The translations under genes and the position numbers were made by a program. This document shows positions 24,561 to 35,984 of a stretch of DNA of 64,000 bases, piece after piece. How positions within the stretch are numbered: position 1 is the stretch's first letter; each line of letters begins with the position of its first letter. The notes under the pieces were generated by a model that saw only the letters and a list, made by a program, of their open reading frames with translations, searched no databases and was not told where the DNA came from. This DNA comes from Aspidiotus rigidus (lineage: Eukaryota; Arthropoda; Insecta; Hemiptera; Diaspididae), in the NCBI GenBank assembly GCA_035079385.1, contig JAVHKY010000030.1:6983001-7047000 (forward strand), read 5' to 3'.

Positions 24561-25750
24561 GCACGTTCCCATCAATTTTTTTCAATCCACCCCCCCTCCC
24601 CCCACAAACAGGTGGAGTTAAAATACATTAGGCAAAGGTGTTACAACGTGAAGAATAATCTTCCGAAGTATGCTGCCGCTACGGCTACCGTAATGTTGAA
24701 ACCGCTCGAACAAAATATTACTAGAGTCAGAAAACGTGATTCATTCAATTACTCGAAAATCTCATTCGGTTCGTCTGAGACCATTTGCAAAAGATTTTAC
24801 CCAGCATGAAGAATCACACAAATGAACACTCCTGTAATGAAAACCCATTTATTTTAGAAACTCAAAAGTAATGTATCGAACAATAATTTTACGAACTATA
24901 ATTTTAATAAGTATAACAAGTATAGAACGCGACTTGAATCTCCCACTCCAACTGTTGCTCAATCTCTCGCTAAACTGTATTGAATCAGTTTATTTATTCC
25001 TCTACGTACACTAAATCTTTTCGGTTTGAATTAGAAAGAGTGCGAAAATGGTTCTCAGCGCGGTATAATAAAATACGGTCTTTATTAATGTCAGTTTATC
25101 TTCACGGTAACTCGTTTACCATCGTCTTCACAGTTTGTTCTTCCCTTTATTTCTGCTTTTTGTTTTCATTTTACGACACAAGTCTCTATAATATTTGCGC
25201 GTAATCTCAAGTTCTGTTTGCAAACATGTAAGTTATATCAAACGATCTTCAAAGAAAGTTCTACGCTTTCTAGCAGAGTGGATACCCTCCGTTCATTAAT
25301 TCCACTTTTCCGAACCCGTAGATATGCTGCACGTATAATACGTACGAGTATCATGTGTACGAAGTTGAATATGTTTCATCCACAAGAGCGATATACCGCC
25401 TTATTGTCATCAACACAAACATTCTCATGTGTGATGTTCATATTGCACATTAACAACACTCAGTACAACTTTTCATTACCATGAAATTACACAACTGACT
25501 TTACACCGCACTGACAACTGTTCTATTAATATAATGAAATTTGCAAAGAAAACTCGACGATTGTAAGATATTTGTTTTGCTACAGCTTTTTCTTTTGTAT
25601 ACGAAAACATTAATTTGTGTTATGTATAGGAGTATATTCGTGCAATTTTCTCACGGTACGTATACGATCAACTATCATTTAAAATCTTCTTCAAAGTCGT
25701 CTTCAGAAGTCCTTTTCGATTGCCTGGTCTTACTCTTAATATTCTGATGC
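24561..25750. other. Non-coding stretch, no gene recognised
   Basis: Short ORFs only. No repeat boundary was identified between the PLE fragment and the tandem array that starts near 25755. Confidence 0.4.
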
Positions 25751-25754
25751 AGGA

Positions 25755-26660
25755 TTTTTGGGCTGCTCAGCCCTCCCAGAAGAAAAATATCAACTTTCGA
25801 CCTCCGGGCTGCATTATGATAGAGACGTGTTCAATTGGGCCGGACAACTTACAGCAAATTTTTGTTGTTTTAGGCAATGGAGGGGATGGTACCCAGAAGC
25901 TCGTCTTTAGTCGTGGACTCGCGGTGGGAGATCGGTCAGAGCCCCTAGTTTGGTCGATGCATGCAAATGTACGGAATTCCCCTAGCTCTTATCAATGGAA
26001 GGAATGTTACCAAGGAGGTCCTTTTCTCTGGTGAACTTGTATAACGAGAAGTCGATACGAGCCCATAGTTCGATTAAAGCGGTTGATTACAGCGTGGAGG
26101 GAAAATAACCAAGAAGATAGTTTTTTTTTGGTAGATTTGCGGCGAGAGATCGACTTGAGCCCCTGGTTCGATTGATGCAGGTCTCGTTGTTCCTAACAAT
26201 AGAGGGAAAATGACCAAGAAGATTATCTTCAGGTGTGGACTCACGATGAGAGGTCGGCTCCCCGTGTTCTGGACCGGGTAAGTGCGCGTGTGGAAACTCT
26301 CGTTTTTTAAGGCAATGGAGGGAGTGATACCACGGAGCTCGTTTTTGGTTGCGTGCTCACGATGAGAGACTAACTAAGGCCTCGCTATGATCGAAACAGG
26401 TAAATGCGTGGCAATTCTCGTTGTTTCAGGCGATGGAAGGAATGTTTCCTTGTGTGGCTGATGTGAGAGGTCGACTACGATTCCGCGTTCACTGAAATTC
26501 TCATTGTGCGTGACGAAGATGTAAATTTACAAAGCTTCGAACTCAAGGCAAGAAACTAGCTTCGCCCCTCGTTCAGATCAGAGAGGGACAGTCAGTAATA
26601 ATTCTCTTTGTTCTAGGCAAAAGAATTTGAATGTAGTGAGACGACGAAAAATTTACTTTC
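25755..26660 (+). repeat. Diverged ~100-120 bp tandem repeat, left array
   Basis: At least six units are recognisable by a core resembling TTGTTTCAGGCAATGGAGGG followed by AATGTTACCAAGAAGCTCGT and then GACTCGCGATGAGAGATCG. Cores start near 25873, 25993, 26094, 26196, 26311 and 26429, so the period is about 100-120 bp. A weaker unit lies near 26610. Units differ by many substitutions and small indels, so the array is old. The same unit occurs in the opposite orientation at 26790-27540. Confidence 0.8.
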
Positions 26661-26789
26661 CTCGCCCAGCATAACGATAATTGCTGGACCAGGCGCGAGA
26701 CTAATTTTTTGCTGTCCATTCACGATGAAAGAATTTCTAGGTGAATTATCACAATTTAACTCTTGCCTCGTTGACCTTGATCAAGGCTG

Positions 26790-27540
26790 AAGCGGATTTC
26801 TCTCCATAAGTATGTTGCGGAAGACAAGCTTGCATACAATAAAAGTTCTGGCGCATTTCCCTGGCCCAACTGAACTAGGAGCTCTCATCAATCTCTCATC
26901 GCGAGACCACTGCAGAAGACGAGCTTCTCGGTAACATTCCCTTCCTCGCCTGGAACAACGAAAATTTCCACCCATTCGCCTCTTTCGATCATATACAGGG
27001 GCAAGTCCACAAGATCCACAACAGCAGACGAGCTTTTAGGTGCTATACCCTCCATCGCATATAACAACGAGAATTTCCGCAAGTTTGCCCGGTCCGATTG
27101 AACAAGAGGGTGTAGTAGCCGACTTCTCATCGCGAGCTCACAACAGAATTCAAACTTCTATGTACCATTCCTTTTATCACGTCAAACGACAACGTTTGCT
27201 CGTTCCGAGCGAAGAGAGACCGCGCATGCACGGAGCAGATCACAAGTTTCTCGATATCATACTCACCATCCCCCAATACAACAAGAATTTCGGCAGGTTC
27301 AACCGCTTCAATCATAGCGGAACCTTACTCGATTTCTCACCGTAAGCACGCTAGAGAAAATAAGTCCGGTAACATTCCGTCCATTCCCTGAAACAACGGA
27401 GTTCCTTACATTTGCCTGCACTGATCAATTTAGTGGCTCTGATCAATCTCCCACCGCGAGTCCACAACAAAAGACGAGCTTCTACGTATTATTCCTCCAC
27501 CGCTTGAAACGGAGAAAAATGTCACATTCAAGATCGCACG
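26790..27540 (-). repeat. Diverged ~100-120 bp tandem repeat, right array (inverted)
   Basis: These are reverse-complement units of the 25755-26660 array, with cores such as CCTCGCCTGGAACAACG and CCATTCCCTGAAACAACGG near 26941, 27050, 27167, 27265, 27378 and 27494. Spacing is 102-116 bp. Together the two arrays form a head-to-head structure of about 1.8 kb around an axis near 26690-26780. A short hairpin-capable sequence (CAGCA...TGCTG, 26678-26698) lies near the axis. Confidence 0.8.
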
Positions 27541-27549
27541 GTTTCTTCA

Positions 27550-28990
27550 TAATCCCTCCTCTCTCATTTTCTGGTTTCAGCTTTTGTGGGGAAGGGGTGA
27601 ATGGGAGTATGTCTCCTAGACAAGATAGAAAATGATATTATACGTCAACCATCAACCAAAAAGAAAGTTTAATAAGACACGACACATTGAATGCACATTA
27701 ATATTGCACTCATTTCAACATAATCTAGACTACGGAGATATCAATAGTATTTAAGTCAAGAAATTACTTATTCAAAGAACCCGGAAAAATTCTCAATGTG
27801 AATGACGTGATACGAATCCTTGCTATCGTAAAACGATAGAAAATTACTCCATTGCAGGTTATCGCACACGCACGACATCATCCTGGTCACGTCCCAGATG
27901 ATCAAATAATTGAAATGAAGACTTTCAAAACTTAACCTCCGATTTCGTCGATGAAATTTTTCAATTCCAACTCACGAACAGTATACTTTTACGTGTAAGA
28001 ACTTAGATTATAACTACATACACAAAGTACGAAGAAGAAAGTTGAAAACAAATTATAAAATCTTATTTTGAAATAGAAAAATCTACTACTAACTCGAAGA
28101 AAGTTACTATTGAATTGAGTACACCTTTGAAATAAATAGAAACGCTTAAAATATATTAAGCGATTTCCGGTAGTTCATGACTGGAACGTTATCAATTGTA
28201 AACATATTCATTTTTTCAGAAAAATTCTCGTTCGTTGAAACGAGCGATGGGTATTACATTTCCAAAATCGTCGTCTGGTGTATACGGCGCCATTATAAAG
28301 ATTCAGTCACGATTTCGATATTTGAAAGAAGAGAAACTTTTTCTCTTAATAATTCGCTAGTAATCTTTTTTTCTTGTTTCTTTTGTACCGAATTCACCTT
28401 TTGAATTCTCTGGAATTTATTCATTTTCGAGCCAAACGAATGAATGGAAAAAAAAACAAGTTTACTCAACTAATTTCATAATCCTCGAAATAAGATAACA
28501 TTTATGTGGTAGTTTCTCTTTTTTTTTTATTACTTCACAGCACGGAATGGTGAATAAGAGAATAGAAAAAAAAAATCTCTCATTAATCTAGAGGTAGATT
28601 TCATTGCAATATTATTATTATGAATAAAAAGTTTTCGACGACAATTAACGAATGCAAAATAACACACACCTCTTTGTTTTATTCACAAAGTAAAATATTT
28701 TTCAAAATTTTACACTTTCATTGAAATTGTATACTAGATGAATCTTTTCTCTCTTTTCTGTTGCGTCTATCGAACAGCTGGTGTTTTCAACGTATTTCTC
28801 TTTCGCTTACGATTCTCATCACTTTTCCGTACATGAAATAGATGAAATATACGAGAAAAATTTATCGAAGGTTATTTGGTAGCACTCGAAAGCCCCTATC
28901 ACAGAGAAGATACGAGAAAAAAAATTGCCCGATTCACTAGAAACAATAATTCGAACTTACCCTAGAATGGCCAGTAAATAGAGAATTAAG
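27550..28990. other. Non-coding stretch, no gene recognised
   Basis: AT-rich sequence with short ORFs and A/T homopolymers (for example 28520-28530). I see nothing else. Confidence 0.45.
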
Positions 28991-29029
28991 GTGGATGAGG
29001 ACACCAGGTATCCCTTGAACGGCTATAAA

Positions 29030-29397
29030 AATCTTGCTGAATCCCGTTCGAGGTCAAAAACAGTTTCCCCTGGAAAACCGGGAGGCCGTTGAAAGCCTGA
29101 TCGCTTGGAAGACCAATGGAGGCAGCGACGGGTGCGAAGAGTTCCCAAGTGGACACCAACTCCGATCCCCGCTGTGGAAGACCCTGAACCGGATAAGAAG
29201 CGGAACTGCGCATGAGGTATAATCTCCAAAAATGGGGCAAAGCGGAAGACAGTCTGTGCGGTTGCGGCCGTGTACAGGAATACGGACACCTCTTCGAGTG
29301 CCCAATATTGGGAAGATTTGACGCGGCTAAAATAGCCCAGGATATAGATGGAGAGAACATTAGGTTTTTACAGCACTGGACAGAGGCTGGAATTTAG
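29030..29397 (+). pseudogene. LINE C-terminal zinc-finger tail remnant
   Basis: The plus strand ends with NRIRSGTAHEV, YNLQKWGKAEDSLCGCG, EYGHLFECPI and FLQHWTEAGI before a stop. This is the common C-terminal region of several LINE ORF2 proteins (LNRxRSGHA..., HKWGKAxSPxCxCG, H...CP). The finger is CX1CX7HX3C. About 60 upstream residues (29030-29200) may belong to the same protein in other frames. A 5'-truncated LINE is expected to keep this 3' part. Confidence 0.65.
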
Positions 29398-29589
29398 AAT
29401 GTCGATCGGATACGATATAATGATAATGGCCGTTACATCTTAGACAGATGTTTGTTTGAATTTTCGAGATAGGCTACAGAGAAAAGAACACGATGAATTT
29501 TCAAAAAAATTACATCGTCAGGGTTTAAACCTTGAAGCTTACAAAATCATTCTAGAATCTAGCTGTCAAAAATCTGGCAATATTTGACT

Positions 29590-29660
29590 TTGGAAAGGTT
29601 GAAAGAGCAGTCGCCCGGTAAGCGAAAGGTCTCGGGTTCGGACCCTGACGAGGTGATCAA
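29590..29660 (+). repeat. tRNA-like sequence, probable SINE head
   Basis: GAGCAGTCGCCCGGTAAGCG is followed by AAAGGTCTCGGGTTCGGACC. The GGTTCGGACCC at 29635-29645 fits the RNA polymerase III B box (GGTTCGANTCC) except for one base. The upstream GAAAGAGCAGTCG can stand as a poor A box. The acceptor stem does not close convincingly, so this is not a functional tRNA gene. It is more likely the 5' part of a tRNA-derived SINE, or an old tRNA relic. Confidence 0.45.
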
Positions 29661-29699
29661 ATTTTTCTCTCGAGTTTTTCATTTACCAACAACCCCCCT

Positions 29700-32400
29700 C
29701 CTTTAATATTACCCCCGCACGTGTGTAACATAGGTAAAGTTTAAATAAAGGTAAGGCTTGGTAGAAATTTCAAATTTTCTTAATATTGAAATGGTTTTAC
29801 TGTCGTCTCGTATACGCAATAGATCGCGAGCGTAAACTTTATGAAAAGAAACAAACATCCGTATATTTTTCGTAATTTCAGAATTTCTCTTCCCATTTTC
29901 TTTCTATAATCAGTTGTGAATGTATCTGCGCTCAATAATTTAGTAATTACAATTAGGACGGGAGCGTTCGAAAGAATTTTGGAATTTTGGAAGTTCGCCG
30001 TAAACTAATCAGATTTCGGCTACAGAAATTTGTAAGCGGCGAGCAGTATAATAGCGTTTTAGGAAATTCTACGCACGAACTTTGTTGTTAGAAGAAAAGA
30101 AAAGTGAAGATTATATAAAAGGAAGGCACGCGCTCTATTTAGGCTTTGAAAATTCTTTGATCGATAGTAACTTTTAAGCTGTTCTTTTGAAGAGGAACCC
30201 TCGGAAATGTTATCGACAATAACCCGATAGGCTGAATACTAAATATCTCGGTAACATAATGTGAAATACGACACGGGTTGACAAACTAATTATATTTATT
30301 CCTCTCCCGCGTGTATCTCGACTCGCGTTGTCCCGTGCTGTAATCTCAAGGCGCAAGAGTCGTACCTATATCAAATCAACATTTTTACGTTCATGGAAAC
30401 TACACATATACTAACCTAATTCGGGTTTACGGATTCTCTAGCAGAGTATAAACGTACTCGACCAACAAACGGAAAGCGGCCATTGTCCGTACCAATTGCC
30501 TGTATTGTATTCTATTCTTACTCGAAAACTTTTCCATTCGCAGAAATGCATACCCTTATGATCTTATAAGCACCGTAGTCAGCTCAAGTTATAGTGTCCG
30601 GCATCTTTTAATGTAACTATTTTTCCGTTTGACCTTCCACTTGACTTACGATAAGGCAAACTTCGACCAACCGGAGCGAATTTAGTAATAAATGCGTGTC
30701 GTATGTATCTAACACGCATTAACTATGTACTACAAAACTTGCTGTACGGAAACTTGAAATTTTCCGAACAGTAGCTAATGAAATGGAATTAATTTAAGAA
30801 AGTTTCGCGCGGTAAAAGTTGCAACGAAACTTCGACGTTCCGTTCTTGGAAGCGTACGTACGGAGCACCACAACCATTCGTCATTAAAGATAAAGAAGAT
30901 GGTCGCTTATTGAAGGCGAGCATCCGTAATGCAAAAACTGATAACCATTACAAGATGTTTGATAATGATAGAACGGTTATTTTTAAAAATTATGTGTAGA
31001 TCAACAACTCCAAACTAGTCTATATATCTTTTTCTTTCCCCTCGCTTGAAATTCTCTTTCAAAAAACTGGAACGAGCAACAGCGTAATGCAAATGAAACT
31101 ATAAGGTAGCTGACAAAAGGTGTAAGTGTGTATGTATGGCATTATTTTGAATTAAAAATTACATTTTAGTTGTCGTATAGGACGGTCGATGAATTGTAGT
31201 CATGTATGGTTGCGGGGCTTGCCAAGTTTCAACAAATGCATGCAAATGACTTCATACATATTTAGTTCCTTTTTCGGCGGCTCGACGTTTAATTACATTT
31301 TCGTGTGGAGAAACCAAGCGCCCGTCAAATACGAACAATTAATTTGCCCAAATTAGAATTTCTGCGAGAGCTTCATTTCGCGATCATATTCTACCATATT
31401 TCAACTGCTCGACTGAACGATGCGAAGAAGAAGCGACTTCCGCTCTATACGCGATGTCAACGCTTGAAACATGAGATTTTTCATTTCTGTCTATAGAGAT
31501 TTTAGTTCTTATTTTTAAATTGCGCGGAAATATTTTTTTCAGAATATATGAGAAAAGTTGGCATTCTGGCAATCCACAAAATCCGATATAGTAAATTCCG
31601 TAAAAAAAAAAAAAAAAAAAAAGAATTATTTCGTTTTTTCGTCGTCCAACTCGAAAAAAATCTAATTTGATTATTTTTCTGAAAATTTATCACCGTATTC
31701 GAAGAGCGAAAATGAAGCGTAGAATTGATGGACGAATTCCAAAAAAGGGTACTTCTTACTCCGAGAGTAGGACCACTTTCTCCTAATACGTTGCTTCAAC
31801 GGTGCGCTTTTCAGCAGTGACGTTGCCATCAAAACTGATACTGACAGAAACCCGACCGCTATTAGCGTCCCAGATTCCTCCGATTCTTTGTGAATGGGAA
31901 ACTTTACTTAATTTGCTTTCGTGAAAGGGCTGGAGAGTGAATACCACCTCCGGGAGAGAAAATCACGCTATTCATAAAAATAATAAGTTCTCTATCAACA
32001 GCCGTCAATATTTACTACTAAAATTAGTTCAACATGTTTGTTACGTTCTCGTTCAATTTGCCGCCGACCAGGGTCCCACCATTCGCTGCAATTATAATTT
32101 GTCACAATAAAATGGTCAAATTCGCCGCAAAAATTTATAATGGATGAAGAAAAAAAAATCATAAATATACGAAAAAATGTAGTACAAAGTATGCCGCTTA
32201 ATGTGATCGCTTTCGTCCAGGGTTAAAAGTGATTCTAATCACCGGCTGATTCCAAAAACCGAAAGTAAAAAAAAATCAATTTATTCTGAGATTTAACATG
32301 AAAATAAAGTACATAGTACATAATAGCTGTAAAATGGTTTCCTCATACAGTACTAACTTCTTTTTTAAAAAAGTATATGATATGTAGCCTACATTCACTG
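29700..32400. other. Non-coding stretch, no gene recognised
   Basis: Short ORFs only. An A run of about 20 lies at 31602-31621. I see no element ends. Confidence 0.45.
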
Positions 32401-32404
32401 GGGA

Positions 32405-33085
32405 AATAATCATGCATTCGGGTTTGCATCTTAGTTCCCTCGATCATTCCCAACACACATTTTTCATAAGTGTAATGCAAGTCGAATGCTTCTCCATGGA
32501 ATTGAAAAATTCATCGCAGTGTCCTCATTGCATTCAGATTTCTGCGTTAGAAGGGGGTTGGGGAATAGCATCATCCTCGTCATCTGGAAGGCCATAATCT
32601 GGGTTCAAACGTCTTCTTCTGTTAATGTACTTGAAGTTGGAACATCTTCATAAATGGCAACCCATGCTTAGAATTTAGCCTCGTCCATGTTGTTTGGAGT
32701 TGATAGGGAGGGGGGGTCATAATCATAAACTTCGTTGAACGGAATGGCAAAACCTCCTTTACGGAAACAATTCCTGATTGTTTTGTCTGAAACATCTTGC
32801 CAGGACTTGTTCAGCAATTGAACCGCGTCAAGAAGGGTGGTCTTCTTGGCAACATCATTTGTCCGAACATCATCATTCGCCCCCTGCTGCAAAATTTCAT
32901 CGATGTACTCTGCGATTTGGGCTCGCATTTCATTACGATAATAATATTTCATAATCCGTATTACACCTTGGTCGCAAGGTTGTAGGAGAGAGGTCGTATT
33001 GGTTGGCAAATACGTTAACCTGATGTTCTTGAGGGTTACATGCACAGAATGTGTTGTACAATTGTCATCGTAACGATACGTGAAT
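32405..33085 (-). pseudogene. Tigger/jerky-like (pogo) DDE transposase, C-terminal part
   Basis: The minus strand reads YDDNCTTHSVHVTLKNIRL, then LPTNTTSLLQPCDQGVIR, then IMKYYYR. These carry the second and third catalytic acidic residues (D of DNC, D of QPCDQG) of the DDE superfamily 1 domain shared by Tigger/pogo transposases and CENP-B/jerky proteins. The ORF continues as LLDAVQLLNKSWQDVSDKTI and FRKGGFAIPF (the W..V...TI..CFRKAGF block). Beyond its stop, frameshifted remnants of the acidic tail (LPDDEDDAIPQPPSN) extend to about 32405. The N-terminal HTH/CENP-B DNA-binding part and the first Asp are missing, so this is a 5'-truncated remnant. Confidence 0.85.
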
Positions 33086-33259
33086 CTATGGGTGAGTGTG
33101 AATATTCATTCTTTTCGTCACTGCGCCGTTTTTTTCACGAATTCGCGCCTTACATTTACCTCGTTGTTTTCATCACCAGAAATTTTGTTTTCTGATGAAA
33201 AAAATTCCAAATTGTCACTAATTTTTTCGTTACCAACTCATATTGAGTGAGTAAGGTGT

Positions 33260-34185
33260 AAATGGAGCAAACAAAAGAAGATATTGAAGGGTAGCAAGTT
33301 CAGAAACTTGATCAAACACTGGGCTGATATCCTAATTGTGTGGTCAGTCACTGATAGACAGGCGATGGACCTATTCCTTTTGGAAATGGATGCGATGAAT
33401 GAGAGCATCAAATTCACAGTGAAAAAAGGCAATGAGACCATAAACTATTTGGACCTTACACTCACACTGGTGAACAACAGGATAGAATACAAAATCTACA
33501 GGAAGCCGACGCTCACAGATACCATCATCCCAAATGACGCCTACATCACCCCAGGCACAAGTTAGCGGCAATCCAGAACTACTGCTATCGAGCAGTTTCT
33601 GTCCTCAAGAACAACGAAGAGAAGAGGAATGAAATTGAGAGCTCGCAGAAGCCAATGGCTACCATTGAGGCGTGGTGGATGGAGTTTTTGGGAAAATGGA
33701 AACAAAGTACTCCCGATCAATACCACGCATAGGAAAGTACACAAACAAGGTGATAAATACGTTCAATGGCTATGATGTAAAGGTGGGTATCTATGATAAC
33801 CAACCCATTGTGAAGAGAATCAGTAATATCCAGACGAAGAAAAGGATAAGGAAGGTTTGAGCACAGTGTACAAGCTCAGTTGTGAGCAGTGCGAGGGCAT
33901 CTACATTGGTGAGACTGGGGGAAGTTTGAGATCAGGAAAAAGTAGCATAAAAAGTCAAAGGAGAAAGAAGATGACATGTCACCCTGTAACAAAGAACGAC
34001 AATGGAGATGAAATATTTGAAATAATACTGTAGTGTAGAGAATCACACAAAAAGAAGAAAGCTCTGGGAACAAATGGGGATTGCAAAAGCAAAGAGGAAG
34101 AAAGCCAGCCTCTTGAACAATGTAATCACGTGATAGCGAAAAATTATTCGACCTGGTGATTGGACGAGAGAAGAAGAACAGAACC
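33260..34185 (+). pseudogene. Penelope-like element: RT C-terminus plus GIY-YIG endonuclease remnant
   Basis: The plus strand reads KHWADILIVWSVTDRQ, then SIKFTVKKGNETINYLDLTL, then RIEYKIYRKPTLTDT, the catalytic and thumb segments of a PLE reverse transcriptase. The YxDD box is W-A-D followed directly by I, so one catalytic Asp codon is gone (33325-33330). KLAAIQNYCYRAV and VLKNNEEKRNEIE follow after a stop at about 33563. At 33857 a new open stretch reads LSTVYKLSCEQCEGIYIGET, matching the VYKLxCxxCxxxYIGxT start of the GIY-YIG nuclease domain that PLEs fuse to their RT. Later residues are frameshifted. Three short CCAAT(A/C) words follow at 34160-34290. Confidence 0.8.
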
Positions 34186-34189
34186 AACC

Positions 34190-35980
34190 AATAAGACGGC
34201 AGGAAACCAGGTAGGCAATAGAAACGCAGTATTTAGGTCAATAGAGTGAACCAATCACTAAGTAGTATGTTTTAGCCAATAAGATCACAATGTCATATTA
34301 TTGTAAGAATAAGTTTCTAAGAATGAACCGATCACAACACAGCATGGGACTGTGTTCGTAAAAAACTTGTTTCATGGGACATTTTTTCAGGTTAATGTCC
34401 GCCGCGCTGTCCGGTATCCCGTGACCTTGAGACTTGAAAAAAAATTTTCTGATCATTTATATGTGTGACCTACAAAGGATCGAAAAAACCTATAAAGGCT
34501 GTTATTACTCGTACTATGATAATATTATTATGTGTGACTTGCTGACTCAATGGTTTTGATTCATCGGCGGAACTGTTTCAAGCAGCAGTGGACAAATCTA
34601 AATAGCATGGATCTCCAACTTCGGATGAAGAGGGCGTAATCAAGAATAAGAAGTTGCATTTAGGAGAATTTGGACTTCTGGTTATGTACAAAAGGTAGAA
34701 CTAGAGAAAAATGTTGATGGTAAAGCTAAATGAGAATTTGATCATCGAATTCCAAATTAAAAATATCGATCGATTGAGAATCGACCTCTTGAGCAAACGG
34801 AGCTTCCTTTTATTTTCTCTTGCCGTCTAAATGGTTTGTAGTGGCATATGTAATTAGTAGAAGGATTAAAAAAGGTCAGGGCAGCAGACTGATTGAATTT
34901 TAGACCAGTAGCTTAATCGTAAATCATTCCTAATTCATGAATTTAAACGAATATTTGTACGTGGTAGGGTGAGGTCGGAAGAATATCATGTTTAATAAGA
35001 GGAGGTGAGAAGTTGAAATTCCTTGGTTTATGAAGCGTTTTTAAAATTTTACCACTAGAATTAGTCGAAAGTGTTTACTTCCATCCGTTCAGGAATTAGT
35101 ATTAAATAATTTTTTGTTTTATTCCTGGAGTGAAATTTGTAATCCTTCATAGTTACTTTTTGTGGAGTGCTCCTTTATGATGGACCACAGTATCACCGAG
35201 CCTCACATACTACAGGAAAAAACGAAATTTCAAATGATTAGGAAATGTAATCTAAAATTGTTTTCCACCCCAATTAATGTTTCAAATGCGTGAAACATTC
35301 GCTAAAACTCATAAACTTTGAAAATGAATTATCACGGTAGACATGACTGTGACCACCCTTTTCCCGTACACTCCGACCAAGTTTTCATATTTGTATCGTA
35401 TTTAAAATACGAAGAACGTACGCAATATAAACCGTTTACGGTAATTTGTTTTTGCCGGAGTGCACTACTGAACGTAGGACAGTGTGATGGTTATTATGGT
35501 ATACAGTATGGCGAACGAAAAAGAAAAGCTCAACTCAATTATCGGTGTAATGTGTGATGCTAGGACCTATGTAGGTGTGAAGTATTCATAACAAATTATA
35601 ATTAAACGGCTGGCGATGGTAGACGTGTTTGTCGCGCGTGTAATAGGGCTCGCGTGTTCCGCAATGTCCAAAAGTCGTCCGGTCCAATAGAGTAACGTGA
35701 CCGTCATCAAAACAGCGACGATAATTAAATTTTTTCGCTAACGTTTAATCTCGCGTACTGAAATTATTACCATAAATTCGGCTGACCAATTTGACGAAAA
35801 TCTGAGATTGATATTGTGGGAGAATTTGTTTGCGGTTGAAATTAAGCCGAATCCAAATTTAGAGATTCGGAAAATTGTGATTGTGATCTCGATGTAAATG
35901 AATTGAGGACTGTACATGCTTTAAAGACTGAAAAATTTTCGATATAACGAACTTGATATCACCTATAGTGTCGGTTTAGG
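34190..35980. other. Non-coding stretch, no gene recognised
   Basis: It begins with probable PLE 3' flank. No further coding or repeat structure was recognised. Confidence 0.4.
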
Positions 35981-35984
35981 CACC

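Noticed and set aside
25755..27540. CRISPR-like array
   Set aside because: Units are ~100-120 bp, diverged, in two orientations and without unique spacers, and the genome is eukaryotic.
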